Shown piece after piece: positions 26,051 to 32,134 of a DNA stretch of 32,134 bases. Position 1 is the first letter of the stretch; each line of letters begins with the position of its first letter. The DNA lies in assembly GCA_004292605.1 (NCBI GenBank), contig RDXK01000111.1, positions 1-32,134 of the forward strand, given 5' to 3'. The position numbers were made by a program, and so were the translations under genes. Origin of the DNA: Bacteroidota bacterium (GTDB lineage Bacteria; Bacteroidota; Bacteroidia; Chitinophagales; Chitinophagaceae). The notes under the pieces are model-generated. The model was not told the origin of the DNA, made no database searches, and worked only from the letters and a program-made list of their open reading frames with translations.

Positions 26051-26833
26051 ATCGGCTTTTTGAAAACGCCAATGTGTAATAAACATAAATAAGGCAATGT
26101 ATATACAGCCCGTAAGCATTAGCCAATGCGTAGGAGGCGGTGTTATCATATTTTTAGCAATTTCTCGAAATATGGGAAACGGAATTTGCTTGTCTACACT
26201 TTCCAGCGGAAAAAAATAACCTACGGATTTTGTAAACTCGTTGGTAATACCTGCTAACATATTTTCAATAATGGTGCTGTATAAAAAGAACAATCCTATT
26301 ACTATTCCTGAACGTTTTAATAGCACACTCAATAGTAAGGCCAAACTACAATACATAAAGCATTGCATAAAAAATATACCTAAATAGTGTATACCATCTG
26401 CACTGAAAGAAGCATCGGGCTGGTAAAATCCAAAACCTAGTACATTGCCCAAAACCAATAGCGTGCTAAATAAACTCACCAACAGCACCGAAATTAATTT
26501 TACTAGAATGTACTGTTTACGGGCTACACCATCGATAATATTTTGACGATGCGTTTTGAAATTGTATTCGTTGGTAACGTGTATGATGATGAGTAGTCCT
26601 GGCATAAATAGCACCAAGCCGCTAAAATACGTAACCGTTTGCCATACTTGCGGAAAACTAAAAATACCACCACCCATCAAAGCTTGTGTTAACGGATCTT
26701 TCGGGGCTTTGTTAAAAATAGCACCTACTATCACGTTAATGCCTACCATGCTTACTGCATACAAGCCCATTAAAACCCAAAAAGTAGTATAGTTTTTAAT
26801 TTTTAGCCATTCTATGCGTAGTAGTTGCCACAT
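26045..26833 (-). CDS. ABC-2 type transporter permease
   Basis: Membrane permease of 262 residues with about six transmembrane segments (near 18-38, 68-88, 110-133, 146-168, 176-195 and 235-255). The start LLRIEWLKIKNYTTFWVL and the cytoplasmic loop NEYNFKTHRQNIIDG after helix 2 are characteristic of ABC-2 permeases of the NatB/YhgE-like kind. No ATP-binding subunit is encoded beside it; a partner upstream would lie on the same strand, but dsbD is there instead. The cargo is unknown. The gene converges with the epimerase, and their stop codons overlap. Confidence 0.82.
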   Translation of the reverse strand: MWQLLRIEWLKIKNYTTFWVLMGLYAVSMVGINVIVGAIFNKAPKDPLTQALMGGGIFSFPQVWQTVTYFSGLVLFMPGLLIIIHVTNEYNFKTHRQNIIDGVARKQYILVKLISVLLVSLFSTLLVLGNVLGFGFYQPDASFSADGIHYLGIFFMQCFMYCSLALLLSVLLKRSGIVIGLFFLYSTIIENMLAGITNEFTKSVGYFFPLESVDKQIPFPIFREIAKNMITPPPTHWLMLTGCIYIALFMFITHWRFQKADL

Positions 26834-26927
26834 ACCTAGTTATTTTGGTTAAAGATGAGCGAAAGGTACACAAACTAATAGGTATTTTGGCTAAGCGGTA
26901 ACACTGTATTACTTACGGTGCCTACGC

Positions 26928-28874
26928 CTAAGGATGTAGTTTTTTATACTCGTTTTCTATAGCAGTTAAGTGTGCCAGAAATTTATCTACATTACTATTG
27001 TATCCATATTTTGTGGTACTTAGTATTTTTTCATCAGCATCTATAAACATGTATAAAGGCTGTGAGTTAATACCAAATTTTTTAATTTGATAGGCTAAAT
27101 TCCATTCGCCTACGGTGTTTACAAACACGCCGTCATCGCCCTGATACTGCTGCTTGGTGGCTATTTCGGTGCGTTCATCCACATATAAACTCACTATTAC
27201 AAAATTGTTTCGCAGTTTCTCTAATACACGTGGATGGCTCCAAACTTCCTCTTCCATTTTTCTACAGTTGGCACAGGAATGACCAGTAAAATCGAGCATG
27301 ATAGGCTTGTTCAATTTTTTAGAAGCAGCCAAACCTTCTTGCAAATCGAAATAGCCTACAAGACCAAAAGGTAATTTTAGTTTGTCGGTTAATTTTTTGG
27401 GTGCCTCGGCACCGTTGGGTGCAGCGGCAACAGGAGCAGCGTATTGGTTTGTATGCAAATTGAAATCTTGCGTAGTAGCCGGTGGAAGAATACCCGATAA
27501 TGGTTTTAACGGAGCACCCCATAAGCCCGGTACCAAATACACCGCAAAGCTGAAGCTAGTGATAGCAAACAGTAGGCGAGGTACACTTATATAAGGCAAA
27601 TCGCTATCGTGTGAAAATTTGAGTTTGCCCAATAAGTATAGGGCCATTAGGGCAAATAGTACAATCCAAATACTTAAAAATACATCTCGGTTTAGTAGCT
27701 GCCAGTGATAAATTAAATCGATATTACTGAAAAATTTCAAGGCTAAGGCCAGTTCAATAAACCCGAAACAAACTTTTACACTGTTCAACCAGCCACCGCT
27801 TTTCGGTAGGTTTTGTAATAGGCTAGGGAAGAAAGCAAAAAGACTAAAGGGTAGAGCCAAACCAATGCTAAAACCAAGCATACCTATTACGGGTGCCATG
27901 GTGATGCCTTCGCTACTTGTTTGTCCTAACAAGGTACCTACAATAGGGCCAGTACAAGAGAAGGAAACTATCACTAGTGTAATGGCCATAAAAAATATGC
28001 CTACCAAACCACCTTTACTGGCTTTGCCATCGGCAGTATTGGCCCAGCTGCTAGGTAAACTAAGTTCAAACGCACCAAAGAACGAAGCTGCAAATACCAA
28101 AAACACCGCAAAAAATACAAAGTTGGCAGTGGCACTGGTACTAATACTATACAAGGCTGTGCTACCAAAAGCTAGGGTAATTAATAAAGTAGGGATGGTA
28201 TAAATTAGGATGATACTGGCACTATAAAGCAAAGCATTGCGTATACCCATAGCCTTGCTGCCACTACGTTTTAGGAAAAAGCTTACGGTAACAGGAATAA
28301 GTGGGAACACACAGGGTGTAAATACCGCTAGCAGTCCACCCAATAAGCAATACAAAAAAATGCTCGATAAGCTACCATCTGTACCACCTGTTTCACTAGC
28401 AGAGGTAGTGCTGGGTTTCGCAGGCAAAGGCACTCGTATAGTGCTTACGCCCGTAGGGTAATTGTCGCCATTTTTGGCTATCCAGTTAATAGAAGCTTCT
28501 ATACTTCCTGTCGTGGTATCGGTAACGATGATGCTTTGTATATAACTACTAGAATCCGTAGCCGGTATCAAATTACTATCACTTGCAGCCGCTGATTTGG
28601 CCGCAGTATGGGCTAGCACCTGGGCCGTACTTTGTAGGCTTTGTGTAGGTTTTAGGTTCCAACTAATGGAGCTAGCAATGGCAGTATCTGCTATGGTGCC
28701 GGCCTGCCATAATACAAAGCTGTAGGGTGCTACGGGTTTCGCTACTATAGTTATAGCAACGGCACTATCATTCTGCCATTTAGCCGTATAAGAAAACTGC
28801 ACCGGATTTGGTTCCTGTGCAGCTGCTAATAAGGTAAAAAAGCCTACAAAAAAACTTAGTAGAAATGCTTTCAT
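26928..28874 (-). CDS. dsbD: DsbD-type thiol:disulfide interchange protein with Cys-less N-terminal domain
   Basis: Carries reducing power from cytoplasmic thioredoxin across the inner membrane to the periplasm. A signal peptide (about 1-19) is followed by an N-terminal domain (about 20-165) without any cysteine. The transmembrane DsbD-beta domain has about eight helices and the redox pair C188 (FTPCVFPLIP) and C307 (FSCTGPIVG). A periplasmic thioredoxin-like domain contains C534-A-N-C537 in GHSCANCRK. The length of 648 residues is close to the family norm. It lies 7 bases after a separate gene for a DsbD-alpha-like domain that has the missing cysteines, so the two probably work together. Confidence 0.92.
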   Translation of the reverse strand: MKAFLLSFFVGFFTLLAAAQEPNPVQFSYTAKWQNDSAVAITIVAKPVAPYSFVLWQAGTIADTAIASSISWNLKPTQSLQSTAQVLAHTAAKSAAASDSNLIPATDSSSYIQSIIVTDTTTGSIEASINWIAKNGDNYPTGVSTIRVPLPAKPSTTSASETGGTDGSLSSIFLYCLLGGLLAVFTPCVFPLIPVTVSFFLKRSGSKAMGIRNALLYSASIILIYTIPTLLITLAFGSTALYSISTSATANFVFFAVFLVFAASFFGAFELSLPSSWANTADGKASKGGLVGIFFMAITLVIVSFSCTGPIVGTLLGQTSSEGITMAPVIGMLGFSIGLALPFSLFAFFPSLLQNLPKSGGWLNSVKVCFGFIELALALKFFSNIDLIYHWQLLNRDVFLSIWIVLFALMALYLLGKLKFSHDSDLPYISVPRLLFAITSFSFAVYLVPGLWGAPLKPLSGILPPATTQDFNLHTNQYAAPVAAAPNGAEAPKKLTDKLKLPFGLVGYFDLQEGLAASKKLNKPIMLDFTGHSCANCRKMEEEVWSHPRVLEKLRNNFVIVSLYVDERTEIATKQQYQGDDGVFVNTVGEWNLAYQIKKFGINSQPLYMFIDADEKILSTTKYGYNSNVDKFLAHLTAIENEYKKLHP

Positions 28875-28881
28875 GTGATAT

Positions 28882-29334
28882 TTATTTGATGGCTATAGAA
28901 AACGATTTTTTGCTTGGTGGCAAGCATTTTTCATCGTCGCATAGCATGTATTCTATTTCGCCAGTGATATTGGTAGCGATGGGTTTTTTCAAGGTGATAT
29001 TTTGTGTAAACACTACGGAATTGCTATAGTACAAAACGTTTACACCAAAATTTTTATCGTGTGTGGTTTGTTGTTTACCTACTTCAGTGGTTTTACCTAC
29101 TAACTGTATAAACGGATTTTTGGCAAAGCTAATTTTAGTAGGTATAGGGCCTCCATCAGGCGTATTCTGTGCATAAATATGCCATCCTTTTTCTAATGTA
29201 GCGGTAATAGATACCTGATAGGTATTACCTGCTTTTTTTATACTAGAAAAACTAAAGTTTACCGGCTGTTTAATTTGCCCAAAAATGGTAGCGGTTATGG
29301 TACAAACGATGGCTAAAAGAAACATTTTTTTCAT
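28882..29334 (-). CDS. Stand-alone DsbD N-terminal (alpha) domain protein
   Basis: Secreted protein of 150 residues with a signal peptide cleaved near residue 19-20 (ATIFG-Q). The mature part is one immunoglobulin-like DsbD-alpha domain: QVSITATLEKGWHIYAQN near 40, TKISF, NITLKKP and, near the end, EIEYMLCDDEKCLPP with C132 and C137. In E. coli DsbD the equivalent pair passes electrons to periplasmic targets. The gene sits 4 bases after purQ and 7 bases before dsbD on the same strand. It likely supplies the redox-active alpha domain that the adjacent DsbD has lost. The partnership is inference from proximity and motif content. Confidence 0.85.
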   Translation of the reverse strand: MKKMFLLAIVCTITATIFGQIKQPVNFSFSSIKKAGNTYQVSITATLEKGWHIYAQNTPDGGPIPTKISFAKNPFIQLVGKTTEVGKQQTTHDKNFGVNVLYYSNSVVFTQNITLKKPIATNITGEIEYMLCDDEKCLPPSKKSFSIAIK

Positions 29335-29338
29335 ATCA

Positions 29339-29998
29339 TTAATTTAAACCCAACAGCGAAAAAATAGATTGGCCGTGGGTATTGTTTAGTAAACTGGAAG
29401 TAGCTCTTTCTGGGTGGGGCATCATACCAAAAACATTGCGTTGTGCATTGGTAATACCTGCAATATTTTGCACAGCACCGTTCGGGTTGGCTTCGCTGGA
29501 AACCGTACCATCTGCCTCACAATATTGAAATAAAATTTGTTGGTTATCGGTAAGTTGCTGTATGGTAGCCTCATCTGCAAAATACCTGCCTTCGCCGTGG
29601 GCTATGGGTATACAAAAAGCATCTTGCTGATTGGGTGTTATATACACATTTTTACAAATAAATTGCTGGTTGGCGTTTTGTAAAAGTACACCGGGTAGCA
29701 AACCACTTTCGCACAAAATTTGGAACCCATTACACACGCCCAACACTTTGCCTCCTTTGTTGGCAAAATCTATTACCGACTGCATCATAGGACTAAACCT
29801 AGCAATGGCACCACAGCGTAAATAATCGCCGTAGCTAAAACCGCCCGGTAGTACTATACAGTCGTTGGTGGTAAAATCGCTAATATCACTATCCTTATGC
29901 CACAGCATTTTTACTTCCTTGCCTAAATCGTTGGCTAGGCTGTGTTGCATATCTCTATCGCAGTTTGAACCGGGAAATACTACTATTCCAAATTTCAT
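29339..29998 (-). CDS. purQ: Phosphoribosylformylglycinamidine synthase, glutaminase subunit
   Basis: Class I glutamine amidotransferase that supplies ammonia to PurL in the fourth step of purine synthesis. Numbering from the ATG at 29998 (219 residues): FPGSNCDRD at 8-16, [16 protein letters not shown] at 51-66, the nucleophile C89 in GVCNGFQIL, and H195/E197 in MMPHPERA complete the triad. A TTG at 30019 would add seven residues but lies inside the promoter -7 box, so it is rejected. purL and purS, required partners in the split system, are not in this window. Its position ahead of the dsbD pair has no obvious metabolic logic. Confidence 0.96.
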   Translation of the reverse strand: MKFGIVVFPGSNCDRDMQHSLANDLGKEVKMLWHKDSDISDFTTNDCIVLPGGFSYGDYLRCGAIARFSPMMQSVIDFANKGGKVLGVCNGFQILCESGLLPGVLLQNANQQFICKNVYITPNQQDAFCIPIAHGEGRYFADEATIQQLTDNQQILFQYCEADGTVSSEANPNGAVQNIAGITNAQRNVFGMMPHPERATSSLLNNTHGQSIFSLLGLN

Positions 29999-30016
29999 AT
30001 TGTATGTGTTGCGGGG

Positions 30017-30024
30017 CAAAGTTA
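30017..30024 (-). promoter_or_regulatory. -7 promoter element for purQ
   Basis: On the minus strand TAACTTTG is an exact match to the Bacteroidota TAnnTTTG -7 box, followed by a C. It lies 18 bases before the purQ ATG, which predicts a leader of roughly 12 bases. A weak GTTTTA stretch about 17 bases upstream could serve as the -33 region. It may drive purQ, the DsbD-alpha gene and dsbD together, since their gaps are 4 and 7 bases. Confidence 0.55.
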
Positions 30025-30055
30025 CTGTTTGTGAGCACTAATAAAACGGTAAATT

Positions 30056-31051
30056 TTAGTAAGCCTTTACTATTATCCACATGTAATTATTGTACAAAAC
30101 AGCGGCTACTAATAACCAAAATACGATGGAACGTACATAAAGGTTTTTGGCATGGGTAAAATAATTGGCCATGATGGCACTTGCGGGTAATAAACAAAGC
30201 TGCAAAGCATCTAACCCACCCGGTGAAACCAAATTGCCACCTGGCAATAAACACAAGGCTCCTAGAAATAGAACCAACCAAATTTTACGGGCCTGAATAA
30301 GCATTTTATGGCTATCGTTATTACCATATACCACGCCCACAGCAAACAGTAAAACTAATAATACAAGGCTTATGCTGGTGGGTATCCAATGCTGCCCAGC
30401 GGAAAGAATATGAATATCAAAATAGGGCAAAAAGGCACTTAGGGAACTCCATTTATTGGTTAGGTATAATACCGATGCTAGCAAGTAAAACGGCGTAATG
30501 GCACCAATAATAAACAAGCCAATTTCATTTAAACGAAACGGGCGAAGTATGAGTAGGGAAAACAACGCCCATGGAAGAATACCCACGGCATTATTAAAAA
30601 AGATGGTAATAAAGCCGGCTAATAGTCCAATATTAAACACCGTTCCGGCTGCGGAGTTACTGGTTTGGTTAAGTTTAGTAAACAAGCCAAGTAGTACTAT
30701 GAGCAATGTATTTACTACCAATGCTGGGGTAATATTGTTCCAATCGGGTAGTACGGCCATCACCACCACGTACGTCATGGCTATGGTAAGGTTCTGTTTG
30801 GGAAACAGCCTTACCTCGTTCAAGATATAGTTAAGCCTTAGGGCTTGTAGCAGTATAAATATTTGGTACAGCAGCATTAGCCCTACGGTGGGTACACCGG
30901 GTAAATACTGCAATAAATAATAAACCAAACCATGGTAAGGCTGGCAAATTACTTGCGGAGGATCGGCTATAAAATGTACATGCAGCCCAATGCTTAGCAG
31001 GGCTAACCAAAACACGGAAACGGTACTTTTTTCTTTAAATACGCCTACCAA
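30056..31051 (-). CDS. DUF6427-like polytopic membrane protein
   Basis: Integral membrane protein of 331 residues with about eight to ten hydrophobic segments and short loops. ILRPFRLNEIGLFIIG near residue 170-185 resembles the RPF-x-L-x-E signature of the DUF6427 family known from Bacteroidota. VFKEKSTVSVFWL at the N-terminus also fits that family. The function is unknown. The start is a TTG at 31051, chosen because the resulting N-terminus matches the family and no ATG lies near; the GTG at residue 13 is an alternative. It follows the neighbouring incomplete gene by 11 bases and is probably cotranscribed with it. Confidence 0.7.
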   Translation of the reverse strand: MVGVFKEKSTVSVFWLALLSIGLHVHFIADPPQVICQPYHGLVYYLLQYLPGVPTVGLMLLYQIFILLQALRLNYILNEVRLFPKQNLTIAMTYVVVMAVLPDWNNITPALVVNTLLIVLLGLFTKLNQTSNSAAGTVFNIGLLAGFITIFFNNAVGILPWALFSLLILRPFRLNEIGLFIIGAITPFYLLASVLYLTNKWSSLSAFLPYFDIHILSAGQHWIPTSISLVLLVLLFAVGVVYGNNDSHKMLIQARKIWLVLFLGALCLLPGGNLVSPGGLDALQLCLLPASAIMANYFTHAKNLYVRSIVFWLLVAAVLYNNYMWIIVKAY

Positions 31052-31062
31052 AATAAAGGATG

Positions 31063-32134
31063 TTAAAGCTCAATTTTGGCGAAAATAATACTATTGCGGT
31101 ATTGGCATGGAACAATGATTTGGCGAGAGGCAACTTGCTTGGCTAAGCGAGGCATAAAATCGTACCCACGGTCAAGATTTTTAAACGTAGGGTTGCGTAC
31201 TAGTTTGCCCACAGCATCTACACTATTATCGCTTAGTATGTAGTTCCGTTTTTCCATTACATTAAAAATAAAATGCACATCTGTTCCGGTATTGAGGGTG
31301 GTATAGCCAAGAAATAAGTCGGTATTATCCTCATACTGACTTTTGCGTATAATGTTCGTCCACTCCACTTCACCTTTTTTATTTACCGAGAACAAGGCAA
31401 TATTATCGGCAAAGTATCGGGTGCTGTTGTTTTGCGGAGCCCAGCCCATACCACCTGGGGCAAAGCCACCACCAAAACCATTGTTAAAACCCCAGCCGCC
31501 CATTGGGGTACCCCAGTTCCAAGCGTTTAATCCGCCCCAGCCACCAAAACCTCCTAGCCGCCAAGGATTGTAGAAACCGTTTGTAGGATTAAACATATAA
31601 TAATCGTAGGGGCTCCAGCCCGGATTGTTTAATTGGTTCCAGCGGTTATTGCTATTGGCACTACCTATGGATTCTGCTGCTAGGGCAAAACCGCCATCTT
31701 TTTTTATTAATATATCTTCTAAATAATAATTGTTAAAAGCATTTTCTACACCTGCCTCACCTCTAGCTTCCATTCTTAATTCATTCGGGAATGGATAGAT
31801 GGTTTCTACGGGTGCTACACTACTATCAAAAGGCGATATTACTTGGGCAAAAAGGCCATCGATATTCCCCTTGCGTTTAGTGGCATAGAACGATAAAAAA
31901 ACTATTTTTTGTTCGTTGTTATTAATCTTCAATCGTATATCATCCCAGATAATATTTTCTGGCTTATTTACAGGTTGGGTAATAATATCAATACTTCCAA
32001 GTGGTAAGCTTAACAAACTAGCTTGTACAATAGCATCCTTTTGGTTGTTGGTAGTTACTTTGGTTAAAAACAGGTTGCCTGCATTATCTACACAAAGTTC
32101 GTTCAGCATATCCTGTTCTGTAATATTCGGAATG
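31063..32134 (-). CDS. Partial protein of unknown function with Gly/Trp/Asn-rich insert
   Basis: Open frame running off the window; there is no stop upstream, so the true start lies beyond 32134 and the ATG at 32109 is probably internal (residues before it, ending TEQD, are in frame). At least 357 C-terminal residues are present. The flanking sequence is beta-rich, with repeated patterns such as DNAGNLFL, DDIRLKI, DGGFALAAES, KKGEVEWTN and DAVGKLV, suggestive of a propeller-like or repeat fold. A stretch encoded at about 31430-31610 is very rich in Gly, Trp, Asn, Pro and Phe (GGFGGWGG, WNWGTPMGGWG). I do not recognise the family. A periplasmic or surface role is guessed from composition only. 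Confidence 0.6.
   Translation of the reverse strand, partial: IPNITEQDMLNELCVDNAGNLFLTKVTTNNQKDAIVQASLLSLPLGSIDIITQPVNKPENIIWDDIRLKINNNEQKIVFLSFYATKRKGNIDGLFAQVISPFDSSVAPVETIYPFPNELRMEARGEAGVENAFNNYYLEDILIKKDGGFALAAESIGSANSNNRWNQLNNPGWSPYDYYMFNPTNGFYNPWRLGGFGGWGGLNAWNWGTPMGGWGFNNGFGGGFAPGGMGWAPQNNSTRYFADNIALFSVNKKGEVEWTNIIRKSQYEDNTDLFLGYTTLNTGTDVHFIFNVMEKRNYILSDNSVDAVGKLVRNPTFKNLDRGYDFMPRLAKQVASRQIIVPCQYRNSIIFAKIEL

Noticed and set aside
30073-30081. A second perfect DnaA box (TTATCCACA)
   Set aside because: It lies inside the 3' coding end of the DUF6427-like gene, alone, without neighbouring boxes; likely chance.
31343-31573. Proline-rich plus-strand frame of 76 residues
   Set aside because: It is the antisense of the Gly/Trp-rich coding segment (GGN codons read as CC-rich proline codons), not a gene.

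Overview
The window looks like a chromosomal segment of a Bacteroidota bacterium, probably near the Chitinophagaceae. The reasons are a PorP/SprF-type outer-membrane protein, a LytS/LytTR two-component pair, a bacterial geranylgeranylglyceryl phosphate synthase, a Bacteroidota-type division and cell wall (dcw) cluster lacking murF, ddl and murB, an enlarged MraY, a DUF6427-like membrane protein, and TAnnTTTG-type promoter elements. The DNA is moderately AT-rich and densely coding. I see no tRNA, rRNA, CRISPR array, insertion sequence or prophage gene. Assignments come from reading motifs, not from a database search.

Left arm (1-8782): a PorP/SprF protein and a long adenosylcobalamin-dependent ribonucleotide reductase (nrdJ) lie on the minus strand, with a clear terminator hairpin between them. 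A 392-base divergent gap separates nrdJ from a plus-strand GGGPS-family gene. The minus strand then carries a LytTR response regulator, its sensor kinase (kinase upstream, 10 bases apart) and queA.

Centre (9036-25027): an uninterrupted plus-strand dcw cluster of 13 genes, mraZ-rsmH-ftsL-ftsI-murE-mraY-murD-ftsW-murG-murC-ftsQ-ftsA-ftsZ. Most gaps are under 15 bases and several genes overlap (ATGA or TAATG junctions), so it is probably one long operon. It encodes much of the lipid II pathway (MurE, MraY, MurD, MurG, MurC), the septal synthase pair (FtsW/FtsI), the FtsQ/FtsL linker proteins and the FtsA/FtsZ ring. Its upstream control region has four 5-mers at exact 10-base spacing that fit the known MraZ operator pattern. 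Farther upstream are a perfect DnaA 9-mer and 20-base tandem repeats. A strong terminator follows ftsZ.

Right arm (25115-32134): a TIGR01777-type NAD(P)-binding epimerase overlaps tail-to-tail with a minus-strand ABC-2 permease. The minus strand then holds a cytochrome-biogenesis/thiol-reductant pair (DsbD plus a separate DsbD-alpha domain protein), purQ with a recognisable promoter, a DUF6427-like membrane protein, and the 3' part of a large protein of unknown function with a Gly/Trp/Asn-rich insert.

Most of the window is housekeeping DNA. I found no convincing new multi-gene system. The most interesting points are the mraZ control region, the duplicated and degenerate DsbD-alpha domain, the MraY periplasmic-loop insertion, the bacterial GGGPS, and the FtsZ tail.
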